Positions 11,617-23,263 of a stretch of DNA of 64,000 bases are shown piece by piece. Source of the DNA: Dactylellina haptotyla (Eukaryota; Ascomycota; Orbiliomycetes; Orbiliales; Orbiliaceae); the NCBI GenBank assembly GCA_031310005.1, contig CM062383.1:2666001-2730000 (forward strand), read 5' to 3'. The position numbers and the translations under genes were made by a program. The notes below the pieces were generated by a model. That model was given only the letters and a program-made list of their open reading frames with translations. It did no database searches and was not told the origin of the DNA. The first letter of the stretch is position 1; the number at the start of each line of letters is the position of its first letter.

Positions 11617-13016
11617 TTTGGCCGTTGCCGAAGAAAGCCCCCAGTCAAAGTGTTGTGCCAGTAGTAACCAAGAGATTGGCGAAAAGTTGAAACCGGGCGG
11701 CGAATGCGAGGTCTTAAACAAATCTCGTACAATGATAAGAGGGCATGAGGCATAAATGCAGCTCGAAAGCGCGAGTAGGGAGAATTAAAGAAATGTGGCT
11801 TGTTATATAAGAAGCTATAGATTCTCGACTGACTAGGAAGGGGTTTTCAAGCTCGGAAACGCCGTGTTCGACTAGACTGGATTCAATAATTGCGGTGCTC
11901 AATATTGGTTGGTCAGATTTAGCTAGTCTTTCAGCCCTGGAAAGGTCAGAAAGACCCGAATCCAACCGGGGAAGATCTGTGCAGACCTCCCGCTCACTTT
12001 ATGCCTCTACACCATCCTTGAAGCTTAGGTGAGCGAAGCTGTTCGCTGCATTCCTTTACCGGATTCTTTAATTGCTTCCCGATATCAAATATCTATAGTA
12101 ATCAGAAATTCCCGAAGTCCAGATACTTCGTCCAGCCTGCAACACACCAGCACATTTCAGGCTATTTGGTAGCTATCAGGAATACGAAGCTTCTGTATCC
12201 TTCGCGTTCGTGTCAGCGTTGACGATAGCTGGGATTCGCAATCGGAACCAACAGCTGAAAAAAACAGAAAAACATACCTCCTGATCATGCGATGCAAGAT
12301 CCGGGATACCTGCAGCCACAAACACAAGGGCACTGTCAATGGCATGGAGGGTGCTCCCAACTGGTCCGTTTCCCGACGGCGAAATTAAGACAGAAAACGG
12401 TCAAAAAAGTGAGGAACCACGTTTGAGGATTTTATTGGCATATACCCTGTATTAACACCGGCTTTTAAGCCAAAGGCGGAGCTTCAAATGACGCGACAGT
12501 GGGGACTTAGTAAGATACACTACTCAATCTTATCATATTTTCCCATTAGTCTAAATTTAGTCTAAAGGAAGACCCGATACTGGTTAGTGCCACATTACTA
12601 AAAAATCATAAAGTTTTGAGATAACGAGTTTAGACTCAAAGGAATATAAAAAAGTTTTGGTGTCTACGCTTTTAATCTTTCCTTTTTATCAAGCACTTGG
12701 AAATACATCACACTTTACTTTCGGATTTCTTCGTTCCAATTAGTAGTCATACGTTATTCATTTGTAATCGGGACTAGCTATTGACGCGACTAGTATACAC
12801 GATTAATACATACGGGGTCGTTTGAAAAGTATACTAGTAGAAACCACGTGCACGGTTAATAAGTGGTCACTAGTTAATAGTTTCTAGCAATCTTAGTCAG
12901 GCTAGTCAAACCCTAAACCATCTCTGACGACTTTGGCGTCTTTAAATTACAAAAACGGTATGTAATCAGCCTCAATTGGGATGTTTAAACCCATTTCTGT
13001 TGGTCTAATCAAGATC
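11617..13016. other. Intergenic between F-box genes B and C
   Basis: About 1.4 kb with no gene. It contains the upstream region of F-box gene B and an AT-rich part (12400-12960) with a perfect 10-bp inverted repeat, ACTAGTATAC at 12789-12798 and its complement at 12829-12838. No transposon domain is visible. Confidence 0.55.
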
Positions 13017-14241
13017 TTAAACCGGGTCGAAACTTAAATTGCCATCTTGGTAAGCATATCGATACTTGAAGAAGTAAGGTTGTTGAGTTAGCTCGAAATC
13101 AAGTCTGCCCCGGCAGAAGATAAACTCCAGCGTGGGACGATCGCGCCAAAACATATATGCGGTTCTGAACCAGTCCTTTGCTTCCTCGTGCCCATTGCGT
13201 GGGTTGCAGTAGTATAGAGCGGTATCCTCGTCACAATCCATGATGGTACCGATTTGTTTGACATTCTTGCATTTCCGAAGAAGAGACCTCGCCTTTTCAT
13301 ATACGTATACGTGAATTCGATATTAGCCAGAGAACATGATAAATTTCAGGAAAACATGCACTTACAACCGGATCTGGGCAGGCATTGTATCGAATACTCA
13401 GTGTTTCAACACGTTCAAGTGTTTCTTCAGTGAGACCCAAGTGCAGCTCCGAACGTGGAAAAAAGTTTTCGTATTGCACAGAGAGGCTTTTCAATGCTGG
13501 GAAATTGACGAGAGCGATAAATCTCCAGGATGGCTCGCAAGAAGAGAGTGATTTTTGCCAGTCTTTACAGATATACATCTCGAGAATGGTGACATTTTTC
13601 ATTGCAGGTCGACAGAACATCCGTAAATTTGTTAACATGTGTACACTATAACTTTCTCCCCATGGTAGGCTTGGAGTTGAGATGCATAGCTGAAGCCTCT
13701 CTAGCTTCGAGGATAATCTCTGGTCGGTAAGAAAACCGAACTTACGGAGGGGTTGTTCTTCCAGATAGTCCTTGCCCATATATGGTTCGATTCTTAGGTG
13801 TTTGAGCTGAGACATTTTCTGTAAGATCCAAGAAATGTCCCTGAAGACTATGTTCCATTTGGCGACGCCTTTGATATTTAGCGCTAGGATTTGAACATTC
13901 GAAAATTGAGCAAGAATAGTGGGAATAGGGCAGAGGCCTTGGATAACATGCTGCTTTAGTAATCTTGGGTCATCACAGTCATCAGGAACAGTGATCTCGA
14001 TATATTTCACATGTGAAGCATATTCAAAATAACGCCTAAGTTGACTGAGTCCTAGCTCACAATCATCAGGTCGAAAGTTGTAATTGAATTTTTCGAAAAC
14101 CTTGTGGATAGTGAATTCTCGGAGTCGCCTGCATGTCATCGATAGGGCTTTGCAATCTTCCCTTGGTACAAGCTTGACGATCTCAAAAAGTATTTCAGCA
14201 GGAACTATGTCGAGCCCCACTCGTGCTCTTGCAGTAGCCAT
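13017..14241 (-). CDS. F-box protein C (tandem array)
   Basis: Two exons: 14241..13366 and 13292..13017, 383 residues. F-box at residues ~10-50 (LDIVPAEILFEIVKLVPRED, then ALSMTCRRLREF). Leucine-rich body: FSNVQILALNI, MSQLKHLRIEP, SKLERLQLCIS, FPALKSLSVQYEN, LERVETLSIRY. These are the closest to true LRR spacing in the array. The single intron (73 bp, donor GTAAGT, acceptor AAAAG) is in phase 0, and the first intron shared by A, B and D is absent. Probable SCF substrate receptor with unknown target. Confidence 0.85.
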
Positions 14242-14819
14242 AGTAGAATTATAGGGCCGATATCAGGCTTGGCTGACGAGGAGGAGGAGGAGGAGGATGA
14301 AGTTGTGGGTTTTCAGAGAAAGATGATGATCGATGATATGATAGAGAATATTAGATATTTGTCCTGAAATAATTTCAGTTCAAGAAAATTTGTATAAGCA
14401 TCCCATACATAATATAGAGAGTACAAATGACCTGCATGCTTAAGAGTGGATTGTCCCCATAGGCAAGATAAATACTTTCTTCGGATTTGGCAGACAATTG
14501 TGAGGTTTGAATAGAAAGAGAAACACTTGTACAAGCCACCAGCCACATGTGGCTATTAAAAGGTCGTGAGAACACCGAACGTACCTCTCCGTTTTGATTA
14601 TCTGAACAAAATAAATTTAACATGGCACAGCCCTGAAGATGTGGCTATGATCAAATCAGGCTCAGTAATGAACCCTCAGCCTCGTACCAAACTATGTGGC
14701 GCAAATCGAATCGTATTCGAATGTATTCCATCCGAAAAGTTCTTGATACCCCTAACAACAACAAGCCTGTGTCCGGCAACGGGTTGAAGATACTCTGATG
14801 ACCTATGTACTTTGATACC
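14242..14819. other. Intergenic between F-box genes C and D
   Basis: Promoter of F-box gene C with a GAG run (14278-14296) just upstream of its start; nothing else gene-like. Confidence 0.6.
14278..14296. repeat. GAG trinucleotide run
   Basis: Six perfect GAG units about 40 bp upstream of the F-box C start codon, in its 5' leader or core promoter. Confidence 0.85.
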
Positions 14820-16265
14820 CTATATATTTCCCTCATGCGACTTTAGGTCATGCCAAACTATCCTCGGCGGAAGCGAGGTAAAGTCCAACTTTTGCTTCAG
14901 CTCATCCTTAATATTTTCATCCAATACCTCAACGTTTGGATATCTACCGTGGTAATCAGCACAAGACACACCATTCTCATTCTCTATCTTCTTGAAGGTC
15001 GACCGTTCAAGCTTCCAGCTTACTGTTTCTCCTGGGACCCGGTTGATGTGATATTGGAACAATAACACATGACAGTAGCTGCTATACCATTTCACCACCT
15101 TTAGCTTGTGCAGGTTCTGGGTCAGAAGCTTAACATCCTGAGCTGCCGGAGAGATTAGAATATGAAGGAGTTTATGAATGCCTTCACAAGCCCAACAATC
15201 CATGTAATCGTGCTGATGGTAGAGATGTAGCACCTCGAGGTTCGGGAACAACAAGAATTGGTCCAAGATCTAATAAATCACGTTTTTCCAGCGCACGGTT
15301 AGCTCAACAATAATCGGACAGGATGAGCTAGATCCCAGAATCTGGGGAGCCTACCTCGTTTGTGGTCTGCCACGTATCAGGACGAATAGTTGAGTGGACA
15401 CGGACGCTAGACAGGGTTTCAGGTGCCATCAAGTCATAGACAACATTTGGCACTGGAGGCTCGGAGTAACTTAATTTGTGAATGATGAAAGTATCAAGAT
15501 TAGGGAACTTCAAGCGTTTCGATGGACGTGGATACCATGGAAGAGTGCCGTCCAGAGTTAAAGTATGGAGATTTCTCGTCGCCTTCTCGAACTGGGATAT
15601 TATCTCCACGAACCTGCCAGCTCTCTGGCTGTTCAAATAGTCATATTCGTTCGCTTGAAATGTCAACCGAAGAGTTTTTAAATTAGAAGTTGCTCCTCGG
15701 AGTGACATATCCTCCGAGTTCGCATCATATTCTGAGCAAAGATTCAGAATATTCGGTTCCAAGGTAAGATCTTTAAGTCTGTGATTTGTCTCCAGCTGAT
15801 GCTTGATAACTTCAAAGAAACCCGATAACACCAACCCACGGTGTTCAATAACAGCCAGTTCTTCATTTTTGGTAAATGGGCTCAAAAGCTCAATCATACA
15901 GTCCTTGTGGGATGACGTATTCGGGCGCATCTCCACAGACGTGACGACCTGGAATTTATGAGCCCCACGAGTTTTCAGACATATTTTCCTGAAGAGAATG
16001 TTAGCTCCGATCACATCGCCTGTCAAATTTATTATTGTACTCACCGAACGATAGACGAATTTTCCGAATAAAATCGATACCGAAGGGCATCGTCTGCCTC
16101 ATCCCCAATACATGCAGCAGTACGGTAGAAGAGGTTTATTTTCGCATGAAGATATCGGTAAGATATATTTCTAAACTTATGGCAAACGAGAGCCAGTGGC
16201 CTCAGATCTGGAGTTTCCAGCTGGCTAGCTATGGCGTCTAGGAGCTCAATCGGAAGACGATCCAT
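14820..16265 (-). CDS. F-box protein D (tandem array)
   Basis: Three exons: 16265..16045, 15988..15355 and 15269..14820, 434 residues. The F-box begins at the very first residue (MDRLPIELLDAIASQLETPD, then PLALVCHKFRNISYRYL). Leucine-rich segments follow (HRLKDLTLEP, SNLKTLRLTFQ, NLHTLTLDG, FPNLEVLHLYHQHD). Intron 1 (56 bp) splits an Arg codon in phase 2 at donor TTCG|GTGAGT as in A and B; intron 2 (85 bp) is in phase 0 and comes shortly before a PNLEVL-type repeat. Probable SCF substrate receptor. Confidence 0.84.
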
Positions 16266-17645
16266 AACTTACGGCGTATAAGCTTAATTACAAAGCGGAA
16301 TAATATCCTCCCAAAGGTTTTAGAGTAGCTGGTAGATTCTGATTCGAAGAACAGGCGACATGTAACCTATTTGTGAACAGCTATAGAGACGTTGAGCCAA
16401 CAGCTTAAACTTAAACTTCAGCCTAGTTCTACTGGTGATCGTCGACATATACGAGATTTCGCGGGAACCGGCGAATCTCATCCGTCTTGTGTTTACGATT
16501 TCAAGAAAACAAGCCTTCGATAATGCAACATTTCGCAACACACACGATCGGAGTATTAGCATATGATTATTTCCACCATCAGGTTATAAATATAAGAGTA
16601 GTTGACTACAGAGACGCGATCTCTTGAACTCTGATTATCCTCCCTCGAGTGAAGTAATAGCATAGTTTGGTTTGCTTCTTCTATTTTTGTGCACGGTAGG
16701 AACCATCATAATCCCAACCACATGGTCTAAGCAGCCAATACACTCCCATCAGTCAATTCAATATGGCGGATCTAGCCCAGTAACCAAACTAGCAAGCGGT
16801 TGCGGGAATGCCAAGTTTACTCACAAAGTCGAAAAAATATTGAGTCCTCTGCGATTGTGAGCTTTGACAATCTCCAGCGGCTAAGAATATTTTTGAAGAA
16901 GATTGATGTGCTGGCAACAGCCTATATATGAGACTGGAGTGGACCTTGGTCTTTTCTTTCGACTTGACCTGTTTTGCACCACACTTACTAGGGCTCCCTG
17001 GTTCTATACCCTACCAGTCTCTGCTGGTATTGTCGTTTCTACTGCGTCTCCATGCCTCTAAGATTTTTATATTGACATTTCAGCGGCTTGCATCTTTAAA
17101 TCTCCCAGAATAAAGCGACAAGAAAAAGAAGCGGAGCAAAGAGAAGAAACAAAAAAAAAAAAACCGTGGGGACGCAGAATTCAAGAAAACTTCAGAAAAC
17201 ACATTTACGCAGAAATACTAAGGCCTAGTTGTGAGCCTGGTGGCGAGAGAGACACAGTTGCCGTAGATTCCTGGAAAGGACTAATGCACGTTGCACACAA
17301 ATATTATGAGCATATTTCTTATTCGTAGGCTTATATTTAATATTCCCAATCATTATTATACATTATTATCACATATCCACCGTGTGCATGCATTCATAAA
17401 TGCACAAAAAAGATACCACCCCAAGACCTCCCTTACCCCTTCGCAGGAAAGAAGGCCCGCCATGCTAAAAAGGAGAGAGGTAAAGATGCATTTACACAAT
17501 TCGTATCCAAAAGAAGGGTTGGGTTGTCAAAATATTCACAAAAACAAAAAAAAGGTGTAATTTTATGTAGTCATGCCATATATACCGATACCGAAAAGAA
17601 GTTACCAAAGTCGTGGTTCATGCGGTTAGAAAGTGGAGAATCCGT
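16266..17645. other. Intergenic between the F-box array and the fatty acid hydroxylase gene
   Basis: No supported gene. Upstream region of F-box D on the left; the AT-rich part at 17100-17640, with A runs near 17150, is probably the 3' flank of the hydroxylase gene. Confidence 0.55.
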
Positions 17646-18933
17646 TTAAGCGGTCTTCTGTGGAAGCGGGGGTAATTCCGTTCCGAAGATTCTATCCCAG
17701 AACCTGCTGGTAACTCCGAATCCGTTCTCGTAATCGGCGAAATGGTGCTGCAAGTGGTACTTCTTGAGCTCGCGGTAGTACGAGGGGAGGCTAGACACGG
17801 ACACAAGTTAGTATACTTTTTTTAAAAACCCCTCAAGAAATCCCAGAGAAGGAGGAAACATACTTCCTATGATGCAAAAAGTAGTGAGTCAAATCGTAAC
17901 AGATGTATCCGAAGATACCGCCGCAGTAGACCGCGACAGCAATATACCAGTCCCAATAAAAGATGGTATGTGCGAGTTTCCAGAACGGAGTAGCGAGGAC
18001 GATAAAGAGAGTCGGGGGCATGACGAGACGGTATCTGTCCATCGGGAGGTAGTGGTGGATTCCGTGAAGGAGGAAGTGCAAAGTGAGGAACCAGCTGTTA
18101 TCAGGGAGCCACCTAAAGTGAGGATGGATCAGTATACGATCTGGTATACGAATATAAGTCGACGGGGAATAAACTTACTCGTCAAGATGGAATAAGAACC
18201 TATGCAGGATGTATTCGACCAACGTCCAGATGCAAAGCCCACCAAGGAAGCAAGTGGCAACCTTCTCTTTAGGCAACCCTTCGGTGGTCAAGTACACACC
18301 ATAGCTCACACAAGGTAACCAGATGGTTGGAATAACCCACCACGGGGTCTTGCTCAACGGCTCAAGGAAGTTTCCGAACAAGGGAGCGGATTCACCGCCT
18401 TTGTAATGTCTCGGACGGTGAACTTGCTTCAAATAGAACTCCTTTGAGAAGTTCCCGCGCAAGACTTGCATCAACATGGGTTTATTGAGATCGATAAACT
18501 TGTGGGTCTTGAAGTCGGCAGCAATATCTGTGGGGATGGACAGCTCCTCTGCAGACGACATGCCGGTAACAGAGTTCGGGGCATTCCCGGCAGGGACGGG
18601 AGGTGTACCATTTTTGGCGGAACCATTCGAAGTAGACAGGGCGGTGGCGGTCGCCTTCTTAGCGTCCTCAGGATTGAGGAAACCGACGAGAGAGTCCTCG
18701 AGGATCTCGTAGGCGGACTCGGAGTGGACGTGCGATACGGGATCCTGGATAATCTGGGAGACGTCCTTGCCGGCATAGTCAAGAATCAAATCGTCGCCAC
18801 CAGGGTGGTCCGGCAAGAAGTCGGTGAGGTCGTACACCTTCGAGCCCATGGTAACATAGCAGGACTTCTTGGAGGCATGGTTTGCGGCAATTTGGGCCAG
18901 CGTGAAAGTGGGGAGGTTTGCGGAGGGCATCAT
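17646..18933 (-). CDS. SCS7: Fatty acid 2-hydroxylase (ceramide alpha-hydroxylase) with cytochrome b5 domain
   Basis: Hydroxylates C2 of the very-long-chain fatty acid of ceramides in the ER membrane. Three exons: 18933..18179, 18112..17864 and 17790..17646, 382 residues, close to yeast Scs7 (384). Residues ~8-85 form a cytochrome b5 domain with the haem motif LPDHPGGDDLI and a second His in HVHSES. A Ser/Thr/Pro linker follows, then the membrane hydroxylase domain with its di-iron histidine clusters: EYILHRFLFHLDE, HFLLHGIHHYLPMD, HYFLHHRN and KYHLQHHF. The HHRN-LPSYYRELKKYH junction across intron 2 fits the family and supports the splicing. Nothing appears truncated or missing. Confidence 0.96.
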
Positions 18934-20069
18934 GGATAGTGCTGCCTCGGGCCGTCGGTCGTGTACGCCGTTTTCTCTGTCGTTGAGGGTATGCTGGTGG
19001 TGGTACAGAAGATGTTAAGGAGAGTGTTTACTTTCTCAGTGAGGAAAATATACGAAAAGGGAACGGAAACGTCGGACAACGCGGAAACCGAAGAGCCGCC
19101 CGATTATCGTCGAAAGGTGTTCTGGTCCTCCGCCAAACTCCGAGCAGTTCTGAGCATACGAGCAAGAAAGGTGATAGCACAGTACAATACGAGAGAGCGG
19201 AGAGCAGGAGGAGAGGGCGTGCGAAGCCGGATATTAAGGGGAACTCAATTATCAAGCTCGAGCTTGCCAGCCAAACGGTGTACGATCTGGCAAGACTCGG
19301 CTAGTGCAGCTGCTTGGAGGAAAAACCTTGCCAGTCGACTAGTTAATTCCTTCCCCCTGCCCTCGACGACCAATCGCGTTTACCCGCCTCCTCGCCATGC
19401 TTAATCTGATCGCGGTGGATCGCTTGTGGTGTGACCATGGCGAGCCAACGTTGCCCCGTTGCGTAGACAAGGGCGGGCTGACGAGTGTCGAGTTTTGGGA
19501 AGTTGGGGAAATTAAACTGACGAGGCAGATCGAAATCCCGGAACAGAATATTCCCGCATGTCACTTGATTCTGGTACGTATTTCCTCTCTTTCGCGCTGG
19601 TGTTTGGAGTGAGTGACTGGCCTGGCCCGGCCGGGTACGTATAACAAAATTTTAGTCCCCAGTCGCCCAATGCAACTTCAATTCTGCTGTCGCGTGGACG
19701 GGAAGTTCGGGGTTCTGTGATCCGGGCAGGGTGTATCAATCCGTTCGCGAATCTACGTCTTCGAATCGCAGATGCAGAAGCCAATGCAAGACCCGTAGCC
19801 TAACCTTAAATGTCGAAGTTGAATATTTAGGTTTTTGAAATATATTCAGAAAGTATATCCGCGAGCATAGCATTACGTACGACCATGCGAGATAGTGCAA
19901 AACGACAACGTCTTTAACCGCATCTCCAAGAGACACACACTCTCACAAATATGCATAAGACCAAATGCCATGCGCAATCCCTTCGAATAATAGCATCGTG
20001 GAATCTTCTAAAAAAACCAGGGTATCAATATGCCATATCAACTTTTAGCAACCTCATGCTATTCCAAAT
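18934..20069. other. Intergenic upstream of the hydroxylase gene
   Basis: Promoter and leader of the hydroxylase gene. It contains the perfect 14-bp palindrome CAAGCTCGAGCTTG at 19253-19266, about 320 bp upstream of the start, a possible binding site. No coding signal; the part at 19800-20069 is the 3' flank of the Poc4-like gene. Confidence 0.55.
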
Positions 20070-20755
20070 CTACTCTCTACTCTTCGCAAAAGCCCCAGCA
20101 ACAACCTCCACAACATCCCGTATAACCCCCATCTCTTCCTCCACGCTCCCACCACCGCCCATAGCTGTAAGCCTCATCGAATTCCCCAAATACACGGGCA
20201 CTTGTAATCTCCTTGCTAGTATCCGCGCAATCCGCTCCGTAGTCTCCAAAGTAGCCATATCCGGTATTAACGGCGTGGATATTGTTTCCTTCTTATTCGT
20301 CTATACATTCCGTCGATAAGAAAAATTCATTAGCCATGTCTCCTATATACTTGTCATGCAGTCTCTCTGCAGACAATAATAGTGCGTATACGTAGTGAAA
20401 AAAGAAGAAAAAAGACATCAAAACTGGGAGAAGAATAACCTACCAGCGAAGGCATCGCATAAACGAAGCTGCCCACCCCAACCTTGCCCCGCGGCACCGC
20501 ACTATCCCCCCCGCGCATCGGGTTGACTACATCCTCACCACCCGTGGTGGAAGACGTATTAACCCCCGGTATGGACAGTATCGACAAATCGATGGACGGG
20601 TTGGCGGACGTGGTGGTCAAGAAGAGCAGGATATGGCGCGCCTCAATCGTGAGGTGCAAGTGGAGCGAGGTGTCCGCCGTGCGGGGTAGAGGGACCGACA
20701 GCTGGTGAATTTGGGATGGTATATCCGAGGCTGTCGTCGATGGTGGGGCTGTCAT
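20070..20755 (-). CDS. 20S proteasome assembly chaperone 4-like protein (Poc4/PSMG4 family)
   Basis: Two exons: 20755..20444 and 20300..20070, 180 residues. Features of the fungal Poc4/PAC4 family are visible: an early LPRTADTSLHLHLTIEARHI strand pair, LLFLTTTSANPS, then GVGSFVYAMPSL, and after the intron a C-terminal ARILARRLQVPVYLGNSM and EEEMGVIRDVVEVV. In this family the protein pairs with Irc25/Poc3 to help build the alpha ring of the 20S core particle. The 143-bp intron is long for this window and is joined in phase 0 (MPSL/TNKKE). The assignment rests on remembered family pattern; small size and low conservation limit certainty. Confidence 0.75.
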
Positions 20756-21525
20756 CGTGGGCCGAGATTTTAGGGTGCCAGAGGGGGTGGGTTTGTGTCA
20801 ATGTCGCGTGGAGGATTGAAGTTCGGTATGAGTTTATATCAACGCAACAAAGGCACAATATTACCAATATACAATACCCATGACGTATTTTATCATTATA
20901 CTAGTACGATTCAGCCTGACTACGAATTAGGCACTGGAGAATTTAAAAATTTAGAGATGCGAAATATATTTATATATATTGTCCTCATCACCTGCAAATA
21001 TCCCGTTGTAGTAACTACAAAAACTTCCAAAAATCCAAGAAAGGCAGGCTTTGGGTGAAGTCAAAGTCGAGAGAGATATCAAATTCAAAAGCAAAAACGT
21101 AACAGACACCCGCTACCCTCCCATAACAAAGTTGATAAGTCCAGAAAAGGAATCCGAGAAAAGGAAAAAGATAGCAAAAAGCAAGAACCTAACCAATCCC
21201 ACCGAATATCCAATATATGTAATAATGAGCGACCTTTTGCTATCAGAAAACGAAAAAAGAACGATCGGCTGCAAGGAGTAAGAAAACGAGAACGCCCGAA
21301 ATGATGAAAACCGGTAGAGAGAGAAAAAAACCAAATAGGTCATGACTTTGGTTTTTGAGAGCGCGAATTTAACCCAAAGAATCTAAAAAGAGGCGAGTAG
21401 GTCTATACAAGGGTGGTGGGCAGCAGCGCGTAAAGGGGTATATGAGCGACATCGACAAGGTAGGGTAAGAGTAGTCTCGACGATATATGGTCGATTTTTG
21501 GAAAAGAGGTTTTCAAAGCGAGTAG
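20756..21525. other. Intergenic between the Poc4-like and SSH4-like genes
   Basis: AT-rich with purine-rich tracts (21040-21340); likely promoter of the Poc4-like gene and 3' flank of the SSH4-like gene. No coding signal. Confidence 0.55.
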
Positions 21526-23263
21526 TTATCGGGCACTGCTGGGTCCCTCGCCGCCGGTTCTTGACAACATGACTTCACCATAACTTGGAATTGGTGGAGA
21601 CACTCGTCTCAAGATTGCCTCGCTTTGACTCCGTGTTCGGTTCTGCGTTCTGTTGCTGCTGGCCGAAGGGCCAAGTAGTCGTCTCCGTTCGTCGCCAAAT
21701 CCGCTATCAGTATCATCGCTGCTGTCTTCCTCGCCACCACTAGTGTACTCAGGAGGAGGTTGCGATGGATTGATGGGTGCCAGGCTGATTTCTGTGGGAC
21801 TTCGAACCGGGCCAGGGCTGGTTGGTGGCAGATTGCGTGGTTGTGACTGGGTGTATCGATGGGACTTCTTATTTCGACGTTTTCCGGATGCGGAACTTGG
21901 AGACGGGGGTTGAACATTGGTAGTCAGTTGCGGCAGATTTTGGGAAGCGATAACCTGGTGGTGCTGAGCAAAAGCCCTGGCATCCATCAAACTCTCGCCC
22001 TCGCGGACGCCGGCTCTTCCGCTTTCTAGCAGAATACTTCCGGCTTCATTACCGTACGGCGGAGGGGGAGCGAGGCTTCCATTCATTGGAGCTAATCCCC
22101 ACTTCTTTACATTGGCTTCGATGAAAACGAACCCGAGTTGACCAAAGTTGATGTGCAATTTAGCAGGGCCCCTGGCGCCGACTGTTGGGAAGAAGTTTTG
22201 CGATTTCAGTCCGTGGCATACGTCATCCAATTTCTTCCCGTTACGAGTGAAGAAAATTGTACCAGTGCGTGGTCTGTAGCCTACGCCGATAACGTCACCT
22301 TGTCGGAAGAGATTTGCATACGGGGTCGAGTTGAAGGGCTGGTTGTATCGTCGGGAACCATCGGAAAGATAGGCAACGGAATGTTTGTGGAATCCAGGGA
22401 GTCTAAACATAGGATACGGCTTTGTTGTCATTCCGATGGCGATAAGGGTGCTTTCGGGTTTTTCAAAAATCTTTGTTTCCCAGTAGTACACTTCATTCTG
22501 CTTTGGAACGGGCAAATTGCTCTGCACCGAGCATTCGGTGTCGTAGAATTCGACTTCTGTGCGGGCTTCAACGAAACAGTTGGCGATTTCGAGTTCGGCT
22601 TCGAATTCCCAGGCGGAAACACCCTTTTCCTGGATAGCGAGGAACTGTGAGAGCGAGATGTCGGTTGGAATGGAGTCCGGTGGGTTCGATTCAACGAATG
22701 CTAGATAAAATAAAATGAAATTTGTTAGAAATGAAATAAAATAAAATAAAAATAAAACAATTTTGCGCTGAGTTTTTTGGATGCTCACCTCTCGCTCGCC
22801 AGTATTCAGATCGTTCTATTTCGTCCATAGTCTCGAGTGCCTCCGCTTCATCCCTCAAGAAAGCCTGTTCGTCATCGAACTCACCAGGCCGTCCCAGCCT
22901 GTCTAATAATATCCTTCCTCTGTTGGTAAACCTCAGGAAATATATCAGGGCGATTATTATCAGGACAAAGGCGGCGGATCCAAAGGCGGAGAGGAGTGCG
23001 ATCAGGACCCCCCGACCGGGGGATGTGTCGTTAGCCATAAAGGCCATCATGACTGAAGACGAGGCCGACGCGATGACCGTACTCGTCGAGGGAGAGGACG
23101 AGACCACGGCAGGCCGGTGGTTATGTGTATTTGAGATTTCTGGCGGTCCGGGGCTTCCGGTTGAGGGAGGTGGTGTCGTAGGCTGCTGCGGACCAAGGGA
23201 TGGCTGTTGGTGGTCGGGCTGCGGTGATGCGGGGACGCGATGTCGGTCGGTCGAATCTACCAT
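21526..23263 (-). CDS. SSH4: SPRY-domain Rsp5 adaptor, Ssh4/Ear1 family
   Basis: Two exons: 23263..22789 and 22700..21526, 549 residues. Known role of the family: vacuolar/endosomal membrane adaptor that recruits the Rsp5 ubiquitin ligase to cargo for multivesicular-body sorting. Visible here: a Pro/Ser-rich lumenal N terminus, one transmembrane segment at ~85-110 (GVLIALLSAFGSAAFVLIII), a short acidic linker (EFDDEQAFLRDEAEALE), then a SPRY domain (EVYYWETKIFEKP, IAIGMTTKPYPMFRLPGFH, GDVIGVGYRPRTGTIFFTRNG). The C-terminal tail has two PPxY-type motifs, PPPPYGNE and QPPPEYTS, the expected Rsp5 WW ligands. The frame is open upstream to 23521 but lacks an ATG, so the start at 23263 is preferred. 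Confidence 0.92.
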
